Shown here piece after piece: positions 43,019 through 52,293 of a stretch of DNA of 64,000 nucleotides. The position numbers and the translations under genes are program-made. Positions within the stretch are counted from its first letter, which is position 1. Every line of letters begins with the position of its first letter. The notes beneath the pieces were generated by a model. That model had not been told where the DNA came from. It saw only the letters and a program-made list of their open reading frames with translations, and did not search any database. The stretch spans positions 56,685 through 120,684 of the forward strand of contig NZ_CAJF01000011.1 in NCBI RefSeq assembly GCF_000304335.1, read 5' to 3'. Source of the DNA: Microbacterium yannicii PS01 (GTDB lineage: Bacteria; Actinomycetota; Actinomycetes; Actinomycetales; Microbacteriaceae).

Positions 43019-44283
43019 GCATCAACCGCAGAAGAATGCGGGCGGCTTCGGTCATCGCGGGCATCGGCATCGTCGCCGTCCTCGCTGCCGGGTGCGCGCG
43101 CGGCGGCGGAACGCCCAACAGCACCGAGGGCGGTGGCGGAGAAGCGAGTCCCGGCATCACCGACGACTCGATCACGCTCGGCATCACGACGCCCCTCAGC
43201 GGGCCGACCGCCGGCCCCGGCACCTGTACGGTCGCGGGCATCACCGCGTACTTCGGCGCCCGGAACGCCGAAGGCGGCATCGAGTTCGGCGACGGACAGA
43301 CCCGGACCGTCGAGATCGAGGCGCTCGACGACGAGTACGACCCGCAGAAGGCCAAGGCGAACTACGACCAGCTCAAGGGCAGCGTCTTCGCGATGACCTC
43401 CGGGCTCGGCACGCCGACCAACCGCGCCTGGCGCGAGGCGGCGATCGCCGACGAGGTGCCACAGGTGCTCATCCAGACCGGCGACCCGATCTTCAGCAAC
43501 CAGGAGGAGAGCCCCTGGCAGCTCGGCTTCGTCCCGATCTACCAGAACGAGGGCGAGGCCTTCGGCGAGCTGCTCGCATCGTCGTCCGAGGACCACAAGG
43601 TCGCCATCCTGTCGCAGAACGACGACTACGGCGAGGGCTACGTCGAGGGATTCATGTCGGCGATCGAGGGCTCCGACAACATCGAGGTCGTCAAGGAGCT
43701 CACCTACGAGGCCACCGACACGTCGGTCGACGCGCAGCTGACCGAGCTCGCAGGCTCGGGCGCCGACGTCTTCTTCAACGCGATGTCGATCACGCCCCTC
43801 GTGATCTCGTCGCTGCAGAAGTCGCAGGAGCTCGGCTGGCTGCCCTCGTGGTTCCTGCCTTCGAACACCTCCAGCCCGACGGCGATCCTCGAGCCGGGCG
43901 GCGCCGCGGCGTTCCCGGGTGTCTACACGGTCGCGTTCGCGCAGTCTGCAGCCGCCCCGACATTCGCCGAGAGCGAGGAGGGTGCGGCGTTCCTCGAGCA
44001 GCTGAACGAGTACGCCAACTACCCCGACGTGCCGGCGTTCCCGCACTGCGTATGGTCGTACCAGATCGGCGCGACCCTCGAGCAGGTCTTCGGCGAGATG
44101 ACCGAGCCGACGCGCGAGAACTTCATGGAGGCGCTGCGCGGCATCTCGGGGTTCACCGCGCCGCTCATGCTCGAGGGCTCCTCCGTCGACACGACCGAAG
44201 ACGGCCAGCCCGCCGTCTCGACCGTCCAGGTGCAGAAGTACAACGGCAAGGGCTACGCGCCGTCCGAGACCTGGGGCGAGTGA
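43015..44283 (+). CDS. Liv-type substrate-binding lipoprotein (aromatic acid candidate)
   Basis: A 422-residue extracellular lipoprotein: basic start MSINRRRMR, a hydrophobic core, and lipobox LAAGC with Cys27. The mature part is a periplasmic-binding type I (Leu/Ile/Val) fold (ITLGITTPLSGPTAGPGTCT; KVAILSQNDDYGEGYVEGFM). The ligand is not readable; the island suggests gallate, syringate or vanillate. ATG at 43015 overlaps the livM stop by four bases with GAGAGG upstream. A strong hairpin ends the operon. Confidence 0.92.
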   Translation: MSINRRRMRAASVIAGIGIVAVLAAGCARGGGTPNSTEGGGGEASPGITDDSITLGITTPLSGPTAGPGTCTVAGITAYFGARNAEGGIEFGDGQTRTVEIEALDDEYDPQKAKANYDQLKGSVFAMTSGLGTPTNRAWREAAIADEVPQVLIQTGDPIFSNQEESPWQLGFVPIYQNEGEAFGELLASSSEDHKVAILSQNDDYGEGYVEGFMSAIEGSDNIEVVKELTYEATDTSVDAQLTELAGSGADVFFNAMSITPLVISSLQKSQELGWLPSWFLPSNTSSPTAILEPGGAAAFPGVYTVAFAQSAAAPTFAESEEGAAFLEQLNEYANYPDVPAFPHCVWSYQIGATLEQVFGEMTEPTRENFMEALRGISGFTAPLMLEGSSVDTTEDGQPAVSTVQVQKYNGKGYAPSETWGE

Positions 44284-44295
44284 CCTGAACGTCGG

Positions 44296-44328
44296 CGGGG
44301 CGGCGCGGATGTCATCCGTGCCGCCCCG
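44296..44328. terminator. Terminator of the Liv operon
   Basis: A 15-bp stem (44296-44310 with 44314-44328, one G-T pair) built on CGGGGCGGC/GCCGCCCCG with a GTC loop, 13 bases past the stop. Confidence 0.8.
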
Positions 44329-44339
44329 TCCGTCGTTCG

Positions 44340-44433
44340 GCCCTGAGCCTGTCGTTCGGCCCCGTCCGTCGTTCGGCCCCGAGCCTGTCGTTCGGTCCCT
44401 GAGCCTGTGGTTCGGTCCCTGAGCCTGTCGAAG
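44340..44433. repeat. REP array between Liv operon and GntR gene
   Basis: Four same-direction units (CCCTGAGCCTGTCGTTCGG variants, the last one ending GTCGAAGGG). It separates two convergent transcription units. Confidence 0.85.
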
Positions 44434-44437
44434 GGTG

Positions 44438-45097
44438 TCAGTCCAGCGCGCGCAGCACGTTCACGATGCCGCTGAGGTGCGCTCGTGTGGCCGCCTCGGC
44501 GGCGTCCGGGTCCTTCGTGAGGATCGCGTCGATGATCGCGATGTGCTCGGGGGCCGACTGCGAGGCGCGGCCCGGATGGAACGGCAGGCGGAACTGGTGG
44601 CGGGCGGACTGAGCGCGCAGGCGCTCGAGCAGCTGGGTCGCGGTGCCGTGGCGGCTGAGGTCGCGGATGCGCCGGTCCAGCTCCTGGTTCAGGCGCGAGT
44701 ACTCGACGAGGTTGCCGTTCGACACGGCGTCCTCGATGTCGGAGCGAAGGGCGCGAAGCTCACGCGCATCCGCCTCGGTGAGATTCTCGGCGGCCTTGCG
44801 CGCGCACAGCGTCTCGAGCCCGATGCGCACCTCGACGATCTCGATCGCCTCGTCGACGGTGATGGCGCGGACGCGGGCGCCCCGGTTCGGGAGTCGCTCG
44901 ACCAGTCCCTCGCTCGCGAGCTGGAGCAGCGCGGTGCGGACGGCTGCCCGTGAAGCGCCGTACCGCTCGCTGATGTCGGCCTCGATGAGGCGCTGGTGCG
45001 GGGCGAACTCGGCGGCGAGGATCGACTCTCGGATCTGGTGGGTCAGATCCGGTCCCGTTGCGGGTTCGTTCTCAGCCAGGATCGCGGCATCCGTCAT
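44438..45097 (-). CDS. GntR-family (FCD domain) regulator, candidate island repressor
   Basis: A 219-residue FadR-subfamily regulator. Winged helix at residues 15-85 (LTHQIRESILAAEFAPHQRL, EADISERYGASRAAVRTALL), then an all-helical FCD ligand domain (VEVRIGLETLCARKAAENLT; HIAIIDAILTKDPDAAEAAT) that usually binds a metal and a carboxylate. VanR-type vanillate repressors belong to this group. Start taken as ATG 45097; a GTG at 45136 is possible. It lies divergent from the aldehyde dehydrogenase gene with site 4 of the shared operator between them. Confidence 0.9.
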   Translation of the reverse strand: MTDAAILAENEPATGPDLTHQIRESILAAEFAPHQRLIEADISERYGASRAAVRTALLQLASEGLVERLPNRGARVRAITVDEAIEIVEVRIGLETLCARKAAENLTEADARELRALRSDIEDAVSNGNLVEYSRLNQELDRRIRDLSRHGTATQLLERLRAQSARHQFRLPFHPGRASQSAPEHIAIIDAILTKDPDAAEAATRAHLSGIVNVLRALD

Positions 45098-45176
45098 CTC
45101 GGTCTGTCCCTTCCGCGCACGGCGACGTGCCCTCACGAGATTATCCTGCGGACGAGGCCCGTCTGGCGAGATTCAC

Positions 45177-45198
45177 GCGAATATTGTCTGCAATCTTG
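45177..45198. promoter_or_regulatory. Shared island operator, site 4 (GntR/ALDH divergent gap)
   Basis: TGTCTGCAATCTTG (45185-45198) matches 13 of 14 bases of TGTCTACAATCTTG in site 1; ATTGTCTGCAAT around it is a near palindrome. It lies 55 bases before the aldehyde dehydrogenase start and 80 before the GntR start, so it could give autoregulation. Confidence 0.7.
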
Positions 45199-45252
45199 TC
45201 ATCTAAGTGCGCGAGGAGCAGGCTGGGGGAGACACAGAGAGGTGGGGTCGAC

Positions 45253-46764
45253 GTGACCGATACAGCAACGCAGGGGTTGGTCCAGACCGACGCCGTCGAG
45301 ACCGGACTCTTCATCGGCGGCGAGGTCCGTCGCACCGCCGAGACGCTCGACATCCCGGATCCCGCCAAGCCCGGTGTCGTCGTGGGCCGTGCGGCCTCGG
45401 CCTCGGCCGCGGATGTCGCCGATGCCGTGGCGGCCGCGAAGGCGGCGTTCCCGTCGTGGGCCGCGCTGAGCCCGCAGGAGCGCGCCCGGCAGATGACCGA
45501 GGCGATCGCCGGCATCGCGGACGATCGCGACGAGGACGCCGCGATCCTCTCGCAGGAGAACGGCAAGGTGCGGATGGAAGCGTGGATCGACGCCCTCGTG
45601 TTCGAGATCCGCTGGAACCTCGCGCTCATGCTCGTCGACGAGGTCGGCAAGGGCAAGACGCTGCCGGTCGTTCCCGGCGCGATCCCGGTGTCGACCGAGG
45701 TGTCGTACCAGCCGCTCGGCGTGGTGACCGTCATCGTGCCGTTCAACTGGCCGATCGCCATCCTCGGCGCCTCGCTGCCCCACGCGCTGCTGGCCGGCAA
45801 CACCGCGATCGTGAAGCCGCCGCCCTCGGCGCCGCTGGCGACGACGCGCGTCGTGCATCGCATCGCCGAGAAGCTGCCCGCCGGCGTGCTGAACGTCGTC
45901 ACCGGCAAGGACGAGAACATGGCGGGGCTGATCCAGAACCACGACGTCGCCAAGGTCTGCTTCACCGGCTCGGTGAACGGCGGCAAGCGCATCATGGAGA
46001 TGGCGTCCAAGACGCTCACCCGCGTCACGCTCGAGCTGGGCGGCAATGACGCGGCGGTCTTCCTCGACGACGCGATCCTCGACGACGCGCACCTCGACCG
46101 GCTGTACGCGGCGGTCTACGACACCACCGGGCAGATCTGCATGAACGCCAAGCGGGTCTTCGTCCATCGTTCGCGGCTCGACGAGCTGGTCGCGGGCCTC
46201 TCGTCGCGGCTCGAGCAGGCCAAGCTCGGCTCCGGGCTCGACGAGGGCACGACCATGGGCCCACTGCATCAGCCGGCGCAGAAGGCGTTCGTCGACGAGC
46301 TCATCCAGGAGGCGAAGGATGCCGGCGCCGACGTCCGCGAGTTCGGCTCGCTGCCCGACGGCGACCTGGCCGGCGGCAACTTCGTGCGTCCGGCGATCGT
46401 CGTCGATCCGTCGCTGGACCTGCGCGTCGTGACGCAGGAGCAGTTCGGGCCGGTGATCCCGGTGATCCCCTTCGACGACGAAGAAGAGGCCGTGCGCCTG
46501 GCCAACGACACGTGGGGCGGACTGTGCGGCTCGGTGTGGACGGGATCGCCCGAGGCTGCGCAGCGCGTCGGGTCGCAGCTCGTGTGCGGCTACGTCTGGG
46601 TCAACGACCACGGCGCGACAAGGCTCGACCTGAGGGCACCGTTCGGAGGGATGAAGCAGTCCGGGTTCGGTCGGGAGCAGGGCATCGAGGGCGTGCGCGC
46701 GTTCCAGGACACCCGCTCCATCGCGACCATCGACCCGGAGGCGCTCGCCGCCATGGCGCACTGA
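45253..46764 (+). CDS. Aldehyde dehydrogenase, aromatic aldehyde candidate
   Basis: NAD(P)-dependent ALDH of 503 residues. The cofactor fold has TVIVPFNWPIAILGASLPHA, the general-base Glu is in VTLELGGNDAAVF, and the nucleophile Cys in TTGQICMNAKRVF. Terminal GGMKQSGFGREQGIEG is the family end. Vanillin, syringaldehyde or benzaldehyde oxidation would feed methoxybenzoates to the O-demethylases; that substrate is inferred from position and operator. GTG at 45253 with GAGAGG about ten bases upstream. Transcribed away from the GntR gene. Confidence 0.9.
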   Translation: MTDTATQGLVQTDAVETGLFIGGEVRRTAETLDIPDPAKPGVVVGRAASASAADVADAVAAAKAAFPSWAALSPQERARQMTEAIAGIADDRDEDAAILSQENGKVRMEAWIDALVFEIRWNLALMLVDEVGKGKTLPVVPGAIPVSTEVSYQPLGVVTVIVPFNWPIAILGASLPHALLAGNTAIVKPPPSAPLATTRVVHRIAEKLPAGVLNVVTGKDENMAGLIQNHDVAKVCFTGSVNGGKRIMEMASKTLTRVTLELGGNDAAVFLDDAILDDAHLDRLYAAVYDTTGQICMNAKRVFVHRSRLDELVAGLSSRLEQAKLGSGLDEGTTMGPLHQPAQKAFVDELIQEAKDAGADVREFGSLPDGDLAGGNFVRPAIVVDPSLDLRVVTQEQFGPVIPVIPFDDEEEAVRLANDTWGGLCGSVWTGSPEAAQRVGSQLVCGYVWVNDHGATRLDLRAPFGGMKQSGFGREQGIEGVRAFQDTRSIATIDPEALAAMAH

Positions 46765-46770
46765 CCTCTG

Positions 46771-46870
46771 CCCTTCGACAGGCTCAGGGGCCGCTTGCTT
46801 CCGGTGGCTGAGCCTGTCGAAGCCCCCGGTCGCTGAGCCTGTCGAAGCCCCGGCCTGGGCCTGTCGAAGC
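46771..46870. repeat. REP array after the aldehyde dehydrogenase gene
   Basis: One inverted unit (CCCTTCGACAGGCTCAGGG, 46771-46789) and three direct CTGAGCCTGTCGAAGC-type units to 46870. The first and second units oppose one another and could fold. Confidence 0.85.
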
Positions 46871-46931
46871 GGCGGCCTTGGCCCGCAACGGTGGCCCGAG
46901 CATCGCGCCGGTCGGTGCCATGATGTAGGCC

Positions 46932-47807
46932 ATGACTCTCGCCGACGAGGGGCCCGGCGGGCCCGGAATCCGCCGCGCGTCTCCGGTGCGCCAGGTGCTG
47001 ACGATCTTCGGCGACTACTGGTGGCACACCGACGAGCCGATGCCGACGGGAGCCCTGGTCGCGGTTCTCGGCGACCTCGGCCTCAAGGAGGCGGCGGCCC
47101 GCGCCACCCTCACCCGGATGTCGAAGAGCGGTCTGCTCGTCGCCGACCGCAGCGGCCGGCGCACGACTCACCGCCTGACCGAGCGGGCGGCCGCAATCGT
47201 CGACGAGGAGGCGACGTGGCTCGACACCTTCGGCGTCGAGGAGCCGGCCTGGGACGGCCTGTGGACCGTGCTGGCCTTCTCGATCCCCGAGGCGCAGCGC
47301 GCCACGCGCCATCTCGCACGATCGCGGCTGAAATGGCTCGGGTTCGCGCCGCTGTATGACGGCGTCTGGGTCTCGCCGCTGAACCATGCCGCCGAGGCGC
47401 TGGCCCAGCTGCGCGACCTCGAGATCGCCGATGTGACGGCGATGCGCGCAAGTCTGGAGACGTCGATCCAAGGCGGGCCGCAGTCGGCGTGGGACCTGCA
47501 GGCTGTGGCCGAGCAGTACCGTGCGTTCGCCGAGGCGGTGTCATCGACGGATGCCGCGACTGGGGTCTCGGCGTTCGTCGAGCGGACGCGCCTCATGCTG
47601 CGGTGGCAGGCGTTCCGCGTGCTCGACACCGGGATGCCGGCCGAGCTGGTCCCGGCGGGATGGCCGAGGGTGGGCGTGCGGCGCGCGTGGATGCAGCTCT
47701 ACAACCGGCTGGGGATCCCGGCCGAGGAGCACGTGCGCGCCGCCGTCGATGAGATCGACGCGGGCTCGCGCGGGCTCGTGACCCAGCGTCGCCTCCTCGA
47801 TAGTTGA
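46932..47807 (+). CDS. PaaX-family transcriptional regulator
   Basis: A 291-residue PaaX-type regulator: an N-terminal winged helix (SPVRQVLTIFGDYWWHTDEP; KEAAARATLTRMSKSGLLVA), the central PaaX domain (WTVLAFSIPEAQRATRHLAR; DGVWVSPL) and the C-terminal PaaX_C helices ending in the LGIPAEEHVRAAVDEID region. PaaX proteins respond to aryl-CoA thioesters in known cases; the effector here may differ. It ends 94 bases before the DUF6351 gene and a perfect palindrome at that gene's promoter is its likely target. Confidence 0.9.
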   Translation: MTLADEGPGGPGIRRASPVRQVLTIFGDYWWHTDEPMPTGALVAVLGDLGLKEAAARATLTRMSKSGLLVADRSGRRTTHRLTERAAAIVDEEATWLDTFGVEEPAWDGLWTVLAFSIPEAQRATRHLARSRLKWLGFAPLYDGVWVSPLNHAAEALAQLRDLEIADVTAMRASLETSIQGGPQSAWDLQAVAEQYRAFAEAVSSTDAATGVSAFVERTRLMLRWQAFRVLDTGMPAELVPAGWPRVGVRRAWMQLYNRLGIPAEEHVRAAVDEIDAGSRGLVTQRRLLDS

Positions 47808-47814
47808 TCTTTTC

Positions 47815-47846
47815 TTGACGCACGTCACACAGAGTTTTACTCTGTG
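47815..47846 (+). promoter_or_regulatory. Promoter and palindromic operator of the DUF6351 gene
   Basis: CACAGAGT-TTT-ACTCTGTG (47828-47846) is a perfect palindrome. TTGACG (47815-47820) with a 17-bp spacer gives TACTCT (47838-47843) as -10, which lies inside the palindrome, so binding would repress. The nearest regulator is the PaaX-type gene ending eight bases upstream. Confidence 0.65.
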
Positions 47847-47901
47847 GCGTGAGGCGGCAATGATGCCGCTCGCGAGACGACGACGTCTACGGAGGATTTC
47901 G

Positions 47902-50283
47902 ATGAAGCGATCCAGGTACAGGACGCGCGCGTTCGGGGCCGGCGTGCTCGCCGCGTCGGGCGCGCTGGTGGCGGGGCTGCTGCTCGCCCCGGCCGCCGGC
48001 AACGCGGCGCAATCGGTGGAGATCGAGGTGCTGTCGGGCCGGGCGGATTCGGTCTCGGGTGGTGACGCTCTGATCTCGGTGACGGACGCACCGCGCGACT
48101 ACCGCGTCGTGGCTGCCGGCGTGGACGTGACCGATGCGTTCGCGCCTCTCGGCGGCAGTGTGGTCGGACTGGTCGAGGGCCTGCCGCTGGGCGTGAGCGA
48201 GATCGAGGTGACCAGAAGGAACGGCCAGGTCCAGGGTTCGCTCGAGGTCGAGAATCACCCGATCACCGGTCCGGTGTTCTCGGGCCCCCAGCATCCGATG
48301 TACTGCACGGCGTCGGGCGCGCCGTGGAACCTCGGTGCGGTCGACGAGGACTGCCACGTCGCCGCGCCCGTCGTGAGCTACCGCTACCGCACGACCGCCG
48401 GCCAGTTCGCCGACTACCCGACGGATGGAACCGTGCCCGCCGACCTCGCCACGGCGACCGTCGACGGTGCCGGCGTGCCGTACGTGGTGCGGATCGAGCG
48501 GGGCACCATCAACCGCGCCGTGTACGAGACCGCGGTGCTGCACCAGCCCGGAACGCCCGAACCCTCGCCGTCGCACGGCGAGCCCGGATGGAACGGCAAG
48601 CTCGCCTACACCTTCGGCGGCGCGTGCGGCGTCGGCTACTGGCAGGGCAGCAGCACCGGCGGGGTGCAGAACGACCTGCTCCTCAGTCGCGGCTATGCCG
48701 TGGCATCCGCGACGTTCAACGTCTACGCGCAGAACTGCAACGACGTCACGAGCGCCGAGACGGCGATGATGGTGAAGGAGCACGTGGTCGAGCAGTTCGG
48801 TCCCGTGACTTACACGGTCGGATCGGGCGGATCGGCCGGCACGATGCAGCAGCTGCTGCTGTCGAACAACTACCCCGGCATCCTCGACGGCGTGCTCGGC
48901 GAGATCGGCTACCCCGACGAGCGGTCCACCACGATCGGCGGGCACGATTGCCGCGGACTGCAGAACTACTGGAACTCGCCGGCCGGTGTCGGCTGGACCG
49001 ACGCGCAGAAGATCGCGGTCACCGGCCACGCCACCCCGGGCACCTGCGTCGGATTCACCTTCTTCGATGGCGTCGACGACCCGAACCGCGGCTGCAATCC
49101 GGCGATCCCGGTCGCCGATCGCTGGTCGCCGTCGAACCCCGGCGGGCTGCGCTGCACCATCGCCGACATGGTCAAGAACGTGTACGGGACGGATGCCGAG
49201 GGCCGAGGCCTGCGCGTCGAGCCCGACAACGTCGGCGTGCAGTACGGCCTGACCGCGCTGCAGGAGGGCGCGATCAGCATGGAGCAGTTCGTCTCGCTGA
49301 ACGAGAGCGTCGGCGGGATGGACATCGACGGCAACCGCACGGCAGAGCGTTCGGAGGCCAGCGTCGAGGCGATCGAGCGCGCCTACGAGACGGGCCGCAT
49401 CAACATGATGACGGGCGGGCTGGCGTGGACGCCGGTGATCGAGATCCGCAACTACACCGACCCGACCGGCGACTTCCACGAGCGCTACCGCTCCGCGATC
49501 ATCCGGGAGCGGATGCTGGCCGCACACGGCGATGCCGGCACCCACGTGAGCTGGACCGGGGCCAACATCCCGGCCAACACCGCAGCCATGCGTGCCGCGG
49601 CGCTGGACCAGCTCGAGGACTGGCTGGACGCGATCGAGGCGGCGGGCGGCCCGGGTGATCGGGAGCGCACGATCGCGGCGCGACCGGCCGGTCTGGTCGA
49701 CGGATGCTACGACGCACAGATGGCCTTCATCGAGGAGGTACTCGACTACGAGGACCCGACGACGGCGTGCAACCAGCTGTACCCGTTCCACTCGCAGCCG
49801 CGGGCCGAGGCGGGCATGCCGCTGCTGGCGGATGGACTGAAGTGCGCGCTCACCGGTGCGGACCGTGAAGACTACCCCGAGATGACCGATGGGCAATGGC
49901 AGCGGCTGGAGGCGGTCTTCGCCGGCGGTGTGTGCGACTGGTCTGAGCGGCCTCAGGGCGCCTCGGAGCTCGAGGGCGTCTGGCTCGAATTCGGCGCCAC
50001 CGAGCGTGTCGGCATCTCGAACGCGTCGATCGAAGGGCGGGCGCGTGCCGGTGAGACGCTCACCGTCGAGGTGGCGGCGCCGGCCGGCGCGACCGTCTCC
50101 TACCAGTGGATCGCCGACGACGTGCCGATCGACGGTGCCACCGGTGCGTCTTTCGTGCCTACGCCGGACCTTGTGGGCGCCGAGCTGACCGTTCGCGTGA
50201 CCGCGTCGATCGACGGCTACGTCGCGACCACCGTCGTGACGGACGAGACCATGAAGATCAAGAAGGCGCAGGGCAAACCGTAA
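47902..50283 (+). CDS. Secreted DUF6351 (tannase-like) protein with Ig-like tail
   Basis: A 793-residue exported protein. Signal: MKRSRYRTRAFGAGVLAASG, a hydrophobic core and Ala-rich cleavage near AGNAAQS. Most of the rest is DUF6351, an alpha/beta-hydrolase-like family; GSGGSAGTMQQLLLSNNYPG holds a GxSxG-like nucleophile elbow, and many paired Cys fit an extracellular protein. The last 80 residues (TVSYQWIADDVPIDGATGAS) are an Ig-like domain. GGAGG six bases before ATG 47902. Its placement suggests an ester or polyphenol substrate, but activity of the family is uncertain. Confidence 0.85.
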   Translation: MKRSRYRTRAFGAGVLAASGALVAGLLLAPAAGNAAQSVEIEVLSGRADSVSGGDALISVTDAPRDYRVVAAGVDVTDAFAPLGGSVVGLVEGLPLGVSEIEVTRRNGQVQGSLEVENHPITGPVFSGPQHPMYCTASGAPWNLGAVDEDCHVAAPVVSYRYRTTAGQFADYPTDGTVPADLATATVDGAGVPYVVRIERGTINRAVYETAVLHQPGTPEPSPSHGEPGWNGKLAYTFGGACGVGYWQGSSTGGVQNDLLLSRGYAVASATFNVYAQNCNDVTSAETAMMVKEHVVEQFGPVTYTVGSGGSAGTMQQLLLSNNYPGILDGVLGEIGYPDERSTTIGGHDCRGLQNYWNSPAGVGWTDAQKIAVTGHATPGTCVGFTFFDGVDDPNRGCNPAIPVADRWSPSNPGGLRCTIADMVKNVYGTDAEGRGLRVEPDNVGVQYGLTALQEGAISMEQFVSLNESVGGMDIDGNRTAERSEASVEAIERAYETGRINMMTGGLAWTPVIEIRNYTDPTGDFHERYRSAIIRERMLAAHGDAGTHVSWTGANIPANTAAMRAAALDQLEDWLDAIEAAGGPGDRERTIAARPAGLVDGCYDAQMAFIEEVLDYEDPTTACNQLYPFHSQPRAEAGMPLLADGLKCALTGADREDYPEMTDGQWQRLEAVFAGGVCDWSERPQGASELEGVWLEFGATERVGISNASIEGRARAGETLTVEVAAPAGATVSYQWIADDVPIDGATGASFVPTPDLVGAELTVRVTASIDGYVATTVVTDETMKIKKAQGKP

Positions 50284-50312
50284 CCGGCAGGGCGAGCCGT
50301 AACTCGCAGTGA

Positions 50313-50347
50313 CGAGGGCGGATCCCCTTGGTGGGGATCCGCCCTCG
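50313..50347. terminator. Strong hairpin terminator after the DUF6351 gene
   Basis: CGAGGGCGGATCCCC (50313-50327) pairs perfectly over 15 bp with GGGGATCCGCCCTCG (50333-50347) around a TTGGT loop. It probably also ends the convergent hemerythrin-like gene. Confidence 0.85.
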
Positions 50348-50378
50348 CCGCGTGATCCACTGAGGGATCCGGCGCACG

Positions 50379-50846
50379 TCAGAGGGAGCCGAGAACGAGA
50401 CGCGGGTCCTCGTCGAGGGCGAGGGTGTCGAGCACCGTCAGAAGCTGCCGCTCTTCAAAGGCGAAGTGGCTTTCCATGATCGCGCCGACTCCGTCCAGGT
50501 GCCGTTGCAACTCCTGCTGGGATGCCGACGAGTCGACTGCTGCGGCGAGCGCCGTCAGCAGGTAGTCGATCATCGAGTGGTCTTGCGTGAGCTTGCGCAG
50601 CACGGGAGCCAGCTCCGGATGCGCGGCTTCGATCGCGGGAAACAGCGACCGGTCTTCGGCGCGATGATGCTCGCCGAGAGCGACGCAGAAACCCCAACAG
50701 TAGAGGAGCAGCTCGCGGGTCGCATCCGGATCGTCGTTATCGTCGAGAGCCTCACGCGCGACTCGCAACGCTTCGCGGAGGCCTTGATGCACGCGACGCA
50801 GTTCCTTGCTCCAGGCGATGAGCCTGTTCGTCTCGCGCTCAGACAC
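50379..50846 (-). CDS. Hemerythrin (HHE) domain protein
   Basis: A 155-residue four-helix protein. Di-iron ligands fit the His in ELRRVHQGLRE, ALGEHHRAEDRSLFPAIE (H-x3-E type), LTQDHSMIDYLL, and SHFAFEERQLLTVL. Such proteins bind O2 or NO, or store iron, in the cytosol. GTG start at 50846. Single gene; reason for its location unknown. Confidence 0.88.
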   Translation of the reverse strand: MSERETNRLIAWSKELRRVHQGLREALRVAREALDDNDDPDATRELLLYCWGFCVALGEHHRAEDRSLFPAIEAAHPELAPVLRKLTQDHSMIDYLLTALAAAVDSSASQQELQRHLDGVGAIMESHFAFEERQLLTVLDTLALDEDPRLVLGSL

Positions 50847-50998
50847 GCGAGAACAAAAGGGGCGACGAACTCACATCGACTCCTCTGATCCGGCGCCTCC
50901 ATGCTTGACACAGCCTGCCACCAGCACGCGACGCTGAGTCGAGGGTATCGGAAGCCCGCGAGAGCGCCCGTCCACCGCTGGGCGCACCGGCAACGGGG

Positions 50999-51409
50999 TC
51001 ACCTCGTGCGGGACGATCGCATCGCGACTCTCTGAACGAGGTTCGGGTCGGCGAGCAAGCGCTGCGTCTCGTCGGACTCGACGGGGATCAGTGACACCCG
51101 GCCCTGCTCGTCATGGTGGGTTCCCCATCCGTACCTCTTGCTCAGGGGAGAGGCGCGGAGGCACGCCTGGTCCTTCGCGAAGAAAAGGGCCCGTTCCTCG
51201 TCGAGGCGCTCGGGTGACAGATTCGCGCGGCGCGCATAGACGGCGAACAGCACGTCGTCGGATGTGTATTCGTACGGATGCGCGGCCAGCAGTTCGTACT
51301 GCAATGCGGCGACAGTCGGCTTGTCTGCACTCGACGGCGGCTTCACGGCGACCGTGACCGGGCAGTCGGGTGCGACGGAGATGAAAGTGGCGTAGTAGTT
51401 CGTGGTCAT
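50999..51409 (-). CDS. DUF6157-like hypothetical protein
   Basis: A 136-residue protein whose TTNYYATFISVAPDCPVT start, PYEYTSDDVLFAVYARR and the C-terminal YGWGTHHDEQGRVSLIPVES pattern agree with DUF6157, a family of unknown role. No signal or helix in the membrane. I take the ATG at 51409; the frame runs 20 codons further. It is divergent from the AraC-type regulator 50 bases away, which may control it. Confidence 0.7.
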   Translation of the reverse strand: MTTNYYATFISVAPDCPVTVAVKPPSSADKPTVAALQYELLAAHPYEYTSDDVLFAVYARRANLSPERLDEERALFFAKDQACLRASPLSKRYGWGTHHDEQGRVSLIPVESDETQRLLADPNLVQRVAMRSSRTR

Positions 51410-51459
51410 CTTCCGATCGTCGCGCGCTGCGCGCCGGCCGTATTGGAGAATTGCGACTG

Positions 51460-52293
51460 ATGACCGCACAGCGAGCTCCTATCGAGACCGACGAGCGTTC
51501 GGGCGTCCTCCATCCCGAGAATCTTCCTCGGTTCTCCGCAGAGTGGATCACGCCGGCTGGACGCGTCTCGGCAGTGGTCGCCGCCTACTGGACCGTGTCA
51601 TGGAACCTGAGCGCGGGCGAGAGTATCGCTCAGAAGATCATCGACTTCCCGGCTGTCACCTTGAGCGTTGAATCCGGAAATGTGCCCGCGCCGCTCATGA
51701 TCTCGGTCGCGCGTCCGGGAGTGTGGCAGAGGAAGGTCGCGGGCGAGGGCCGCGTGTTCGCGATCCGGCTCCGGCCGGCAGGTCTGGCGGTCGTATCAGA
51801 CTTGGACGTGACGCAGCTCGGGGGCGAACAGCCTGTCACTGGCGACCTCGACTGTCGACTGCATCGACTGCTCCAACGGATCGCGGAGGGTCGGACCCTG
51901 ACAGAGATGGTCGAGCTGGCTGACGACGCTCTCAGCGACGCTCTCACTCGCCATCCGCTCACGCATCGCCAGCGCCTGGCCAATGATGCATTCGATCTCC
52001 TCACCGGGGCGCCGGTCGCGACCATCAGCGGCCAGGTCGCCGCTGCGCTCGGGTGCGACGTGCGCACGGTCCAGCGTGCGCTGCGGGAGACGGTCGGGAT
52101 GGGTCCGGCGGAGGTCGGTCGACGGCTCCGCGTCCAAGATGTCGTCAGGCGCCTCTCGCTGCCGGACGCCCGTCCTGCGGCGATCGCGGCCGACCTCGGC
52201 TACGTCGACCAGGCGCACATGATCAGAGACTTCCGCACCGCCGCCGGCATCACACCCGGCCAGTACCTTCGCGACATCGCCGGCGCGAACTGA
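51460..52293 (+). CDS. AraC-family transcriptional regulator
   Basis: A 277-residue regulator: an N-terminal DUF6597-like sensing region (PAGRVSAVVAAYWTVSWNLS) and a C-terminal AraC double helix-turn-helix (ATISGQVAAALGCDVRTVQR; PAAIAADLGYVDQAHMIRDF; then GITPGQYLR). ATG at 51460 is preferred over the TTG at 51451. GGAGA lies upstream. Effector unknown. Confidence 0.87.
   Translation: MTAQRAPIETDERSGVLHPENLPRFSAEWITPAGRVSAVVAAYWTVSWNLSAGESIAQKIIDFPAVTLSVESGNVPAPLMISVARPGVWQRKVAGEGRVFAIRLRPAGLAVVSDLDVTQLGGEQPVTGDLDCRLHRLLQRIAEGRTLTEMVELADDALSDALTRHPLTHRQRLANDAFDLLTGAPVATISGQVAAALGCDVRTVQRALRETVGMGPAEVGRRLRVQDVVRRLSLPDARPAAIAADLGYVDQAHMIRDFRTAAGITPGQYLRDIAGAN

Noticed and set aside
50905..50910. 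TTGACA resembling a -35 box
   Set aside because: It is on the plus strand and no plus-strand gene follows within reach, nor a -10 box.
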